A DNA stretch of 21,067 bases, taken from the IMG/VR virus record IMGVR_UViG_3300025284_000061, positions 1 to 21,067 of that record. The stretch is one strand, 5' to 3'. Position 1 is the first letter of the stretch. Every line of letters starts with the position of its first letter. Below the pieces are notes generated by a model, which was not told where the DNA came from, did no database searches, and worked only from the letters and a program-made list of their open reading frames with translations. The DNA comes from a virus. The position numbers and the translations under genes were made by a program. Below, piece by piece: positions 1 to 5,954 of this stretch.

Positions 1-477
1 CCCGCCGCGCCTGCCGCCCCGGCGGACGAGGTCGCGGCGCTGCGGGCCGCGCTCGAGGCCAAGGACGGCGAGATCGCCGCGCTGACCGCCCGGCTGCGCG
101 ACGCCGAGCTGAGCCCGGCCCGGCTGGATGAGGCGGTGGCCGCCCGCGCCCTCCTGCTGGCCGAGGCCCGGCGGATCGGCGGAGAGACGCTGGCGGTCGA
201 GGGCCGCGGTGAAGCCGAGATCCGCCGCGCCGCCGTGGCCGCCCGGATCGGCGACGCCACTGTCCGCGCCATGAGCGACGCCGCGATCGAGGGCGCCTTC
301 CGGGTGCTGGCCGCCCCGACCGGTCCCGCGGGCCCGGCGGGCCCCGCCCGGCCCGACCCGCTGCGGCAGGTCCTGGCCGAGCGGCCGGTCTCGGGCGACG
401 CCCGGGCCGAGGCGCTGCGCCGGCGCGACGCCCGCCTGACCGGTGCCTGGAGAACCACCGCTTCCACTGCGGCTTGA
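1..477 (+). CDS. DUF2213-type phage head protein, C-terminal part (5' end outside window)
   Basis: The frame is open from base 1 to a TGA at 475-477, so only the last 158 residues are seen. The visible part starts Ala/Pro-rich, continues with a charged helical stretch (EVAALRAALEAKDGEIAAL) that should form a coiled coil, then an ARALLLAEARRIGG-like segment and a Gly/Pro/Ala-rich linker around residues 100-120. This pattern, together with the position just upstream of cement and capsid genes, matches the C-terminal half of DUF2213 phage proteins. These sit where a prohead protease or scaffold is expected, so a role in capsid assembly is likely but inferred. The protein ends LTGAW plus a few residues, directly before the palindromic element, so the last residues may have been altered by an insertion. 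Confidence 0.65.
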   Translation, partial: PAAPAAPADEVAALRAALEAKDGEIAALTARLRDAELSPARLDEAVAARALLLAEARRIGGETLAVEGRGEAEIRRAAVAARIGDATVRAMSDAAIEGAFRVLAAPTGPAGPAGPARPDPLRQVLAERPVSGDARAEALRRRDARLTGAWRTTASTAA

Positions 478-620
478 GTGTCCGTTCCGGAACTCTACTC
501 CGACGGCCATCTGACGCGGTTTTCTCCGCTTCCGGTGCTCACGGACTCGAACGTCCGCTGCGCGCCGGGTCTCGAAAACCACGCCAGCTGACTCGTCGGA
601 GCGACTTCCGAAACGGACAC
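478..620. repeat. 143-nt imperfect palindrome (long hairpin) in the gap before the cement gene
   Basis: Pairing by eye: 478-486 with 612-620, 488-492 with 606-610, 498-506 with 593-601, 511-513 with 585-587, 515-516 with 582-583, 518-524 with 574-580, 532-538 with 562-568, and an apical stem 542-546 with 553-557 around a 6-nt loop. About 45 pairs form with only single mismatches or short internal loops, so nearly the whole gap folds back on itself. It begins right after the upstream stop codon and ends 34 nt before the next ATG. There is no T-tract, so it is not a classical terminator. It could be a MITE-like or intergenic palindromic repeat, or a structured leader or processing site of the capsid mRNA. 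No second copy was seen in the window. Confidence 0.8.
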
Positions 621-654
621 CCGCCGCCACCCACTGCAGCAAGGAGAGACGGAC

Positions 655-1128
655 ATGGCCGTCGTGCAGAACAGCTACAGCGAGACCATGCGCCCGGCCG
701 TCGCCGGCATGGTCGCCAACCTGACCAATGCCGATGCCGACACCCGCATCGTCGAGACCGCCGCCGGCATCGGCTTCGGCCTCGCCGTCGGCCAGGGTGC
801 CGCCGCCAAGGGGGCCGTGCTGGGCGCCGCCGCGGCCGCCGGCTTCGTCGGCATCTCGATCCGCGACGTCGTGCTCGACCCGCGCGACGGCGACATCTAC
901 CGGCAGGGCGCCAGCAGCGCCGTCCTGACCGAGGGCGACATCTGGGTGGTGACCGGCGGCGCCGTCGCGGCCGGCGACAACGTCGTGTTCGAGGCCGCGA
1001 CCGGCATCCTGTCCAGCCTGCCGGCCGATGCCACCCATTTCGCCATCGCCGGCGCCCGCTGGATGACCGGCGCCGCCAATGGCGGCCTGGCCGTGGTGCG
1101 CCTGGGCGGCGCGCTGCCCTCGGTCTGA
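655..1128 (+). CDS. Phage structural cement / capsid decoration protein (gp24-like)
   Basis: 157 residues, preceded by a strong AAGGAGA ribosome site about 8 nt upstream of the ATG. The protein is Ala/Gly/Val-rich with alternating beta-type segments and typical cement motifs: an N-terminal MRPAVAGMVAN stretch, a central VVLDPRDGDIYRQG and an EGDIWVVTGGAVAAGDNV segment near residues 90-110, as seen in small beta-rich proteins that bind the outside of phage capsids. It lies directly before the major capsid gene, the usual position for this family. It probably stabilises the expanded head by binding between capsomers. The assignment rests on sequence style and position, and no search was run. 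Confidence 0.75.
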   Translation: MAVVQNSYSETMRPAVAGMVANLTNADADTRIVETAAGIGFGLAVGQGAAAKGAVLGAAAAAGFVGISIRDVVLDPRDGDIYRQGASSAVLTEGDIWVVTGGAVAAGDNVVFEAATGILSSLPADATHFAIAGARWMTGAANGGLAVVRLGGALPSV

Positions 1129-1169
1129 TCCAGACCTTCCGATCGCCCAGCCCTTCGAAGGAGCCTTCC

Positions 1170-2123
1170 ATGTTCGCATTCGACGCCCAGCAGGCGCTGG
1201 GCTTCCTCGTCTCCCAGACCGCCAGCATCGAGGCGCAGGTCTACGAGATCCAGTATCCCGACATCCAGTATCCGGCGCTGCTGCCGGTCGACACCTCGGC
1301 CAATCCCTGGGCCAAGAGCGTCACCTTCTTCTCCACCGACAAGGTCGGCCAGGCCGACTGGATCAATCACCAGGCCAAGGACATCCCGCTCGCCGATGTG
1401 GAGCGCGCGCAGCACGATCATCCGATCGAGATGGCGGCGATCGGCTACCGCTATACGCTGCAGGAGCTGGGCCAGGCGATGATGGTGCCGGGCACCAATC
1501 TTTCGGCGGATCGGGCCGCGGCAGCCGTCCGCGCCTATGAGGAGTTCATGGACGGCCTCGCCCTGCGCGGCGTGCCGCCGAACGGCGTCGTCAAGGGCTG
1601 GACCGGCCTGATCAACGACCCGAACGTCACCGCGGGCCCTGTCCTCAATGACGGCAGCGGGGCATCGACCCTGTGGGCCGACAAGACCCCCGACCAGATC
1701 CTGCGCGACATCAACGCCCTGCTGACCGGCGTCTATCAGGGGTCGCTCACGGTGGAGATGGCGGACACGCTGCTGCTGCCGGTGGCCCGGTTCACCGCCC
1801 TGGCCGACACGCCGCGCAGCGGCTTCTCCGACACGACCATCCTCGAGTATCTGCGCCGCAACAACACCTACACCGCGATCACCGGCGCGCCGCTGACGAT
1901 CCGGGCCGTGCGCGGGCTGGAGAATGCCGGGGCCGGCAACGCCGCGCGGATGGTCGCCTATCGCCGCGACCCGCAGGTGGTCCGGCTGCACCTGCCGATG
2001 CCGCATCAGTTCCTGGCGCCGTCGCCGTCCGGTCCGCTGTCATTCGACGTTCCGGGCATCTTCCGCACCGGCGGGGTCGAGATCCGGCGTCCGAAGGCCT
2101 TCCGCTACGCCGACGGCATCTGA
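1170..2123 (+). CDS. Major capsid protein (DUF2184 family)
   Basis: 317 residues. The start is the ATG at 1170, preceded by GAAGGAG; the open frame extends much further upstream, but that part lacks coding bias and overlaps the cement gene. The sequence has the features of DUF2184 capsid proteins: an N-terminal helical arm, the QYPALLPVDTSANPWAKSVTFF segment near residues 30-50, a charged DIPLADV stretch, the long spine-like helix region around residues 110-135 (AAAAVRAYEEFMDGLALRG), and a C-terminal domain ending in VPGIFRTGGVEIRRPKAFRYADGI-type sequence. It should fold as an HK97-type capsid subunit and form the icosahedral shell. Neighbours (cement protein before, connectors after) agree fully. 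Confidence 0.88.
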   Translation: MFAFDAQQALGFLVSQTASIEAQVYEIQYPDIQYPALLPVDTSANPWAKSVTFFSTDKVGQADWINHQAKDIPLADVERAQHDHPIEMAAIGYRYTLQELGQAMMVPGTNLSADRAAAAVRAYEEFMDGLALRGVPPNGVVKGWTGLINDPNVTAGPVLNDGSGASTLWADKTPDQILRDINALLTGVYQGSLTVEMADTLLLPVARFTALADTPRSGFSDTTILEYLRRNNTYTAITGAPLTIRAVRGLENAGAGNAARMVAYRRDPQVVRLHLPMPHQFLAPSPSGPLSFDVPGIFRTGGVEIRRPKAFRYADGI

Positions 2124-2137
2124 GCGGGAGAACGGCC

Positions 2138-2443
2138 ATGCGCGTCACCAACATCTCGCCCGGGCCGCGCTTTCTGCATGCGCAGGGCGAGGCGCGGCTG
2201 CTGGAGCCGGGCGAGACCGCCGAGCTCGAGCTGAGCGCGGCGGAGGCGGCCGGCGTGCGGCGGCAGGTCGAGGCCGGGGTGCTGGCCTGGGCCGAGCCGC
2301 CGGCTGCAGCAGGGCCGAAGGTGGTGAACCGAGGGTTCGGCCGGCACTACATCATCGGTGCCGGCGGCGATGTCCTGGCCGGCCCGATGCGCAAGGAGGA
2401 GGCCGCGGCGGAGCTGGCCCGGCTTCTGGGGCAGGGAGGCTGA
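2138..2443 (+). CDS. Small phage head protein of unknown function
   Basis: 101 residues, starting 14 nt after the capsid stop with GCGGGAG upstream of the ATG. The N-terminal half (residues 1-45) reads RVTNISPGPRFLH, LLEPGETAELELSAAEAAGVR, QVEAGVL, a pattern of small beta domains found in short head-region proteins of Mu-like and other phages. A Pro/Ala linker follows, then GFGRHYIIGAGGDVLAGPM and a helical tail rich in Ala and Glu. It is probably a minor head or connector component because it lies between capsid and DUF4054 genes and is translationally close to both. I do not recognise a named family with certainty. Confidence 0.7.
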   Translation: MRVTNISPGPRFLHAQGEARLLEPGETAELELSAAEAAGVRRQVEAGVLAWAEPPAAAGPKVVNRGFGRHYIIGAGGDVLAGPMRKEEAAAELARLLGQGG

Positions 2444-2445
2444 CG

Positions 2446-2814
2446 ATGGACGAACCGACCCCCGCCGATCTCAAGGTCCGCTTCCCGGGCTTCGCCGCCG
2501 TCGCCGACGTCGTGGTGCAGTCGGCGCTTGACGAGGCCGCGCTGCAGGTTGGTGCCGACTGGGCCAGCGAGGCCGATGCCCGGCTCGGCCGGCTGCTTCT
2601 CGCCGCCCATATCCTGACCCTGGACGGGCAGGGCAGTGGCGCTGAGGCCGCAGCGGCTGCCGCCGGTGGGTTCCGCCGGATGCGCAGCGGCGCGCTGGAG
2701 CTGGAGCGCGCCGACACGGCCGATGCCGGCCCCGGCGCACTGGGCTCGACCGGCTACGGCCGCCGCTTCGTCGAGCTGATGCGGCGCAACGTTCCGGCCG
2801 TGACGGTGGTGTAG
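2446..2814 (+). CDS. DUF4054-like head-tail connector protein
   Basis: 122 residues, starting 2 nt after the previous stop with GGGAGG upstream. The N-terminus (TPADLKVRFPGFAAVADVVV), the Asp-Glu-Ala helix that follows, and a later LLLAAHILTLDGQG segment match the layout of DUF4054 proteins, which have the helical fold of HK97 gp6-type adaptors. The C-terminal part contains GSTGYGRRFVELMRR, typical of the end of this family. It should form a ring under the portal and make the first connection between head and tail. The gene sits exactly where an adaptor is expected. Confidence 0.78.
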   Translation: MDEPTPADLKVRFPGFAAVADVVVQSALDEAALQVGADWASEADARLGRLLLAAHILTLDGQGSGAEAAAAAAGGFRRMRSGALELERADTADAGPGALGSTGYGRRFVELMRRNVPAVTVV

Positions 2815-2861
2815 CCGTGAGCGGCAAGTCTGGAACCCTTGCTCTTTCAGGGAGGTCCCCA

Positions 2862-3215
2862 ATGCCCCTGCTCGATGGCGCCATCCGGGCGGTGTTCGGC
2901 GCCGCCTTCGCGCCGCTGCTGGCCGACGGCACGCTGCATGTCGCGGCCAAGGATGCGGACGGCCAGGTGATCCTGCCGCCGGTCTTCGCCGATATCCCGG
3001 TCAAGGGCCACCGCGACGAGGTCGGCGACCGGCAGCGGGCCGATTGGGGCATCCCCGACCGGGCGACTCGGCTGGTCGTGCTACAGGCCGGTGTCGTATC
3101 GGAGCCGACGCCGGACGACGAGATCACCCTGGCCGGCGGCCGCTGGCGGATCGGCGCGGTCGAGCGCGACCCGGCCGGTGCCGCCTGGATCCTGACCGGG
3201 ATGCCCGCCCGATGA
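2862..3215 (+). CDS. Putative head-tail joining (stopper-like) protein
   Basis: 117 residues. The frame opens at a GTG at 2817, but the ATG at 2862 is chosen because GGAGG lies at 2851-2855, six bases upstream, and the protein then begins MPLLDGAIRAVFGAAFAPLL. The remainder is beta-rich, with VFADIPVKGHRDEVGDRQ in the middle and DDEITLAGGRWRIGAVERDP then AAWILTG at the end. That pattern (a short beta barrel with a GGxWxI turn) is common in small stopper or joining proteins such as the gpFII-type group. Position between DUF4054 and gp10-like genes supports a neck role. The exact family is uncertain. Confidence 0.65.
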   Translation: MPLLDGAIRAVFGAAFAPLLADGTLHVAAKDADGQVILPPVFADIPVKGHRDEVGDRQRADWGIPDRATRLVVLQAGVVSEPTPDDEITLAGGRWRIGAVERDPAGAAWILTGMPAR

Positions 3216-3616
3216 CCCGCGTCATCGGCGTCGACCAGCATCTCCGGCAATTGACGCAAAGGGCCAAGGCCGTCCGCCGGGAGGTCGGCAAGGCCGTGGC
3301 GGCTGCGGCGGAGCTGGTCGCAGCGGAGGCGGTGGCCAGCATCACCGCCGACTGGATCAGCGGGCCGGACCATGTCCCGTCCGATCCGGGCGAGCCGCCG
3401 AATGCCGATACCGGCCGGCTGCACCGCGCGATCGCAGTCGTGCGCCGGGGAGATCTGTCGGCCGACGTGGTCTCGGCCGCGCCTTATGCCGATCTCGAAT
3501 TCGGCACCGCCCGCGTGGCGGCGCGTCCCTATCTGCGACCGGCCACCGCGAAGAAGCGGCAGGACGCGGTCGCGCTGATCGTCCAGGCCGTCCGGCGAGG
3601 CCGGGCGGTCGACTGA
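3212..3616 (+). CDS. HK97 gp10-like tail completion / connector protein
   Basis: 134 residues; its ATG overlaps the stop of the previous gene (ATGA), which implies translational coupling. The N-terminal half is one long amphipathic helix (LRQLTQRAKAVRREVGKAV onward). It is followed by the family signature PSDPGEPPNADTGRLHRAI near residues 55-73 and YADLEFGTARVAARPYLRPA near residues 92-111, where the E-F-G-T and R-P-Y/F-L/M-R-P blocks are diagnostic for HK97-gp10-like proteins. These proteins join the finished head to the tail. The assignment is firm from motif order and context. Confidence 0.85.
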   Translation: MTRVIGVDQHLRQLTQRAKAVRREVGKAVAAAAELVAAEAVASITADWISGPDHVPSDPGEPPNADTGRLHRAIAVVRRGDLSADVVSAAPYADLEFGTARVAARPYLRPATAKKRQDAVALIVQAVRRGRAVD

Positions 3617-3658
3617 GGCCCGTCATGCCGCGGGTTTGCTCCGCAGGGAGGTTGAACC

Positions 3659-3844
3659 ATGCCCTGGTTCCGTTTCACCGCCGATTTCGACTTCCGGCCG
3701 TCGCGGCGCCTGACCCTGGCCTACAGGGCGGGGGCGACGCTGCTGGTCCCGACTGCCGCGGCGGAAGCGGCGGAGGCCGCCGGCGCCGGCCGGCGAATGC
3801 CCAAGCCGAGCCCGCGGGCTGAGGACGGCCATGAGCGGCCGTGA
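3659..3844 (+). CDS. Small (61 aa) conserved-type phage head-tail protein
   Basis: The gene has GGGAGG 10 bases upstream of its ATG and overlaps the next gene by 14 nt. The product reads WFRFTADFDFRPSRRLTLAY, then AGATLLVP and an Ala-rich helix ending in a basic, Pro-containing tail. Very short proteins with an FTADFDFRP-type start and a YRAG-LLV core are frequently found between gp10-like and DUF3168-like genes in alphaproteobacterial prophages. No biochemical role is known to me. Conservation of position suggests a minor connector or assembly factor. Confidence 0.65.
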   Translation: MPWFRFTADFDFRPSRRLTLAYRAGATLLVPTAAAEAAEAAGAGRRMPKPSPRAEDGHERP

Positions 3845-4244
3845 CCTGTCCGGCCCGCTGCGCCGCGCGGTGGTCGCGACGCTGCAGGCCGATCCCGGCG
3901 TAGCCGCGCAGGTCGGCACCCGGGTCTACGACTATGTCTCGACGGTGCCGGCCTATCCGTTCCTGCGCTGCACCACGATGATCGCATCGCCCTGGGAGGC
4001 GACGGGCGCCATCCGCGGCAGCCTGGTCCGGCTCCAGGTCGATGCCTTCACCAAGGGCTACGGTCGGGTCTCGGCCGAGCCGCTGGCGGCCGCCGTCGTC
4101 GCGGCGCTGGACGAGGCCGAGCTCGCGCTTCCCGAGGGCTTCCTGGTGTCGCTGCAATGGCGGCAGACCCGCATGCTCGACGACCCGGCGGAGCAGGGCG
4201 TCACCCATGGCGTGATCGAGTTCGAGAGCATCGCGGCGGCATAG
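3831..4244 (+). CDS. DUF3168-like tail terminator / completion protein
   Basis: 137 residues, with the ATG inside the end of the preceding small gene. The layout fits DUF3168: an N-terminal helix LRRAVVATLQADPGVAAQVG, then RVYDYVSTVPAYPFLRC near residues 31-47, an RLQVDAFTKGYGRVSAE strand-helix unit, a helical AALDEAELAL, and a C-terminal beta strand ending GVIEFESIAAA. Such proteins cap the tail tube and present it to the head connector. It is the last gene of the head-completion block; a hairpin leader follows before the tail tube gene. Confidence 0.8.
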   Translation: MSGRDLSGPLRRAVVATLQADPGVAAQVGTRVYDYVSTVPAYPFLRCTTMIASPWEATGAIRGSLVRLQVDAFTKGYGRVSAEPLAAAVVAALDEAELALPEGFLVSLQWRQTRMLDDPAEQGVTHGVIEFESIAAA

Positions 4245-4284
4245 CGCCGTCGCTTCATCCCATGCCGCTCGCCGGCATGCCCGG

Positions 4285-4308
4285 CCCCGCCACAGCGCGG
4301 GGTCTTTT
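4285..4308 (+). terminator. Hairpin plus T-tract between head and tail modules
   Basis: A 6-bp GC stem (4285-4290 with 4297-4302, loop of six) is followed by TCTTTT, the form of an intrinsic terminator. It lies 40 nt after the DUF3168-like stop and 17 nt before the tail tube ATG, so it probably reduces rather than stops transcription, or marks the end of the head transcript. A very similar hairpin and ribosome-site leader occurs at 19101-19140. Confidence 0.55.
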
Positions 4309-4325
4309 CGTTCGAGGAGATCCCG

Positions 4326-4775
4326 ATGGCCCAGGCCAAGACCTTCCGCTTTTCCGACGTCATGATCCTGCTCGGCGACGGGGCGACCCCGGCCGAGGTC
4401 TTCGCCGCGCCCTGCGGCCTGACCGAGCTGGGCATGACCATCGCCAGCGACACCAATGAAAGCATCATCCCGGACTGCGACAACCCGGACGATCCGGCCT
4501 GGAAGATCACCGACATTACCGCCCTGCAGATGACGCTGAGCGGCCAGGGCGTGCTGGACCGCGCCGCCCGCAAGACCTGGGAGGACTGGGCGTTCGGCGG
4601 CACCGAAAAGACCGTCCGCTGGGTCTACGACGTCACCGCGGCGGATTTCGGCGGCTACTACCAGGCGCCGGCGATCCTGACCAGCTACCAGGTCACCGCC
4701 CAGCGTGGGCAGCGGGCGACGGTGCAGATCGCGATCACCCTGAACGGCAAGCCGGCCTGGACGGCGGCCGCCTGA
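4326..4775 (+). CDS. Tail tube (major tail) protein
   Basis: 149 residues with GAGGAG upstream of the ATG. It contains the features of a siphovirus tail tube monomer: beta-rich start (KTFRFSDVMILLGDG), ESIIPDCDNPDDPAW in the loop region near residues 44-58, TLSGQGVLDRAARKTWEDW near residues 69-87, and a C-terminal beta part with YYQAPAILTSYQVTAQRGQ and VQIAITLNGKPAWT. This order is typical of gpV-like and TP901-1-type tube proteins that stack as hexamers around the tape measure. It is followed by the chaperone genes that assemble it, and no sheath gene is present, so a non-contractile tail is likely. Confidence 0.85.
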   Translation: MAQAKTFRFSDVMILLGDGATPAEVFAAPCGLTELGMTIASDTNESIIPDCDNPDDPAWKITDITALQMTLSGQGVLDRAARKTWEDWAFGGTEKTVRWVYDVTAADFGGYYQAPAILTSYQVTAQRGQRATVQIAITLNGKPAWTAAA

Positions 4776-5245
4776 TGGCCGGGCAGCCGAATATCGCCGC
4801 CGAGGTCGAGCTGGCGTGGGCGGACGGTACCTATCTGTTCGCCCTCAAGCTGAAGCAGATCGAGGAGCTGCAGCGGCTCTGCGGCGCGGGGCTGGGCGAG
4901 ATCGCCCAGCGCCTGCTGGTCCAGCGGCGCTGGTATGCCGGCGATGTCGTGGAGACCATCCGGCTGGGCCTGATCGGCGGCGGCCTGCCGGCAGTGCGGG
5001 CGCGGGAGCTGGTCGACACCTATGTCGACGGCTGTCCGCTGGCCGATCCGCGCGACCCGGCGAACCCCCTGGCGACGGCGCAGGCGATCATCATGGCCGC
5101 CTATTTCGGCGTCGCCGAGGCGGCGGAGGAGCCGGAGGGAAAAGCCGAGGCCGCGGCGGGCGACGGGACGGATGGATCGACGTCGCGGCCTTCACCGGGC
5201 AAGCCTTCGCCCTCGGCCTCTCGCCGCTCGACATCGGCCGCATGA
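4775..5245 (+). CDS. Tail assembly chaperone, short form (GTA/TAC_11-like)
   Basis: 156 residues when read without frameshift; its ATG overlaps the tube stop (TGATG). Residues 1-115 look like the gene-transfer-agent family of tail chaperones: AAEVELAWADGTYLFALKL, then KQIEELQRLCGAGLGEIAQRL-type helix, a VVETIRLGLIGGGL block and ATAQAIIMAAYFGV near residues 100-115. After about residue 123 this frame loses coding bias and becomes Ser/Pro/Arg-rich, while the -1 frame becomes strongly coding. The short form therefore has a poor-quality C-terminus, as in lambda gpG. It should act with the frameshift form to hold the tape measure before tube assembly. Confidence 0.78.
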   Translation: MAGQPNIAAEVELAWADGTYLFALKLKQIEELQRLCGAGLGEIAQRLLVQRRWYAGDVVETIRLGLIGGGLPAVRARELVDTYVDGCPLADPRDPANPLATAQAIIMAAYFGVAEAAEEPEGKAEAAAGDGTDGSTSRPSPGKPSPSASRRSTSAA

Positions 5246-5388
5246 GCCTGGCCGAGTTCCTGCTGGCCGGCCGGGCCTATGCCAGGACCGTGGATCCCGC
5301 CGGTGCCCCGGCCGCGGCACCGCCGACCGACGACGCCTTCGACGAGATGCTGGCGAAGGCCCGGGAAACCGGGTTTCTCGCGGGATGA
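4775..5388 (+). CDS. Tail assembly chaperone, -1 frameshift fusion form
   Basis: Reading 4775-5142 in the first frame and then shifting back one base at G GGA AAA (5137-5143) gives a 204-residue fusion ending at TGA 5386-5388. The second part carries WIDVAAFTGQAFALGLSPLD followed by IGRMSLAEFLLAGRAY. That is the W...A...LGL.P...MSLAEF pattern of TAC_6-like chaperone C-domains, which form a separate small gene in gene transfer agents. Codons in the -1 frame from about 5170 to 5240 are nearly all GC-ended, whereas the zero frame there is not, which supports real translation. The alternative is re-initiation at ATG 5242, but that would discard the W...LGLSP block. The arrangement parallels lambda gpG/gpGT. 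Confidence 0.72.
5137..5143 (+). other. Canonical -1 ribosomal frameshift heptamer G GGA AAA
   Basis: GGGAAAA is in the X XXY YYZ register relative to the chaperone frame (codons gga 5138-5140 and aaa 5141-5143). It closely resembles the lambda G/GT slip site GGGAAAG. GC-rich sequence with a GCCGCGGC self-complementary core follows within about 15 nt and may act as a stimulator. Confidence 0.75.
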
Positions 5389-5400
5389 GGGCCGAGGCCA

Positions 5401-5769
5401 TCAGTGTCGGCAGATCGCCTCCACTGCGTCGGCGGCGGCGGAGATCTGCGCGATCCGCTCATCCGAGCCCTCATTGAGGGCGTCGCTCACCGCGTGGAAC
5501 CGGCCGGCGATCGTCTCGAGGGAGGCCTTCAACTCCGGACTTATTGTTTTCGCCATGGTGAGCTGCAGGATCAGGGCGGCAACCTGGGCCGCGTGCAAAC
5601 TCGCTGCCTTGACCTGTTGGAGGGAGGCGATCTGCGCGGTGATGCCGGCGTTGATCCCGAGGGAGAGCGCTTGGCACTGCTGCGGGGTTTGCCCGGCGGC
5701 CGGCAGAGACACGGCGGCCGCCAGCAGGATCGCGGGCATAGCCATTCGGTGTCGTCTAAAGTTGTGCAT
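5401..5769 (-). CDS. Exported small helical protein, antisense to the tail operon (probable moron)
   Basis: 122 residues on the minus strand. A signal peptide is clear: a basic N-terminus (MHNFRRHRMAMP), a hydrophobic core AILLAAAVSLPAAG, then mature sequence. The mature part is alpha-helical and rich in Ala, Gln, Ile and Leu, with two cysteines, one at about residue 32 in QQCQAL and one in the last four residues, so a disulphide tying both ends is possible. An AT-rich patch lies just upstream (5770-5800), unlike the surrounding genes. The gene interrupts the chaperone-to-tape-measure junction, where phages normally keep genes contiguous, so it is probably a later insertion expressed in the lysogen. 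I do not recognise the family. A periplasmic role is inferred from the signal peptide. Start codons at residues 9 or 11 are also possible. Confidence 0.68.
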   Translation of the reverse strand: MHNFRRHRMAMPAILLAAAVSLPAAGQTPQQCQALSLGINAGITAQIASLQQVKAASLHAAQVAALILQLTMAKTISPELKASLETIAGRFHAVSDALNEGSDERIAQISAAADAVEAICRH

Positions 5770-5954
5770 TCGTAAATTAATCCCCCCAAAATAGAACCGA
5801 ACTGTCTCACATTCCCACCCGCGGGTCGAGGCCTCTCCGGCTGATCGAAAGCGGTCGCCTCGACGGCTGACGCAGCGCGCCGACCTTTAAATCCTATCCA
5901 GCGTCCCACACGTCCCGGCCGGATGTCGAGCCCGGGTCCAGCTTCGAGGTGCCC

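Noticed and set aside
530-570. tRNA-like GGACTCGAAC string in the palindrome
   Set aside because: It resembles a T-arm on the minus strand, but the loop size is wrong and no acceptor, D or anticodon arm surrounds it.
474-1169. Upstream extension of the capsid frame to 474
   Set aside because: The extension is Arg/Gly-rich, overlaps the cement gene in another frame and the palindrome, and a good ribosome site supports ATG 1170.
897-2006. A 369-codon minus-strand frame opposite the cement and capsid genes
   Set aside because: Shadow of GC-rich coding sequence; capsid motifs on the plus strand are clear.
4816-5142. Independent gene starting at ATG 4816 in the chaperone region
   Set aside because: The first part is Arg/Gly/Ala-rich shadow of the chaperone; only the part after the slippery site has coding character.
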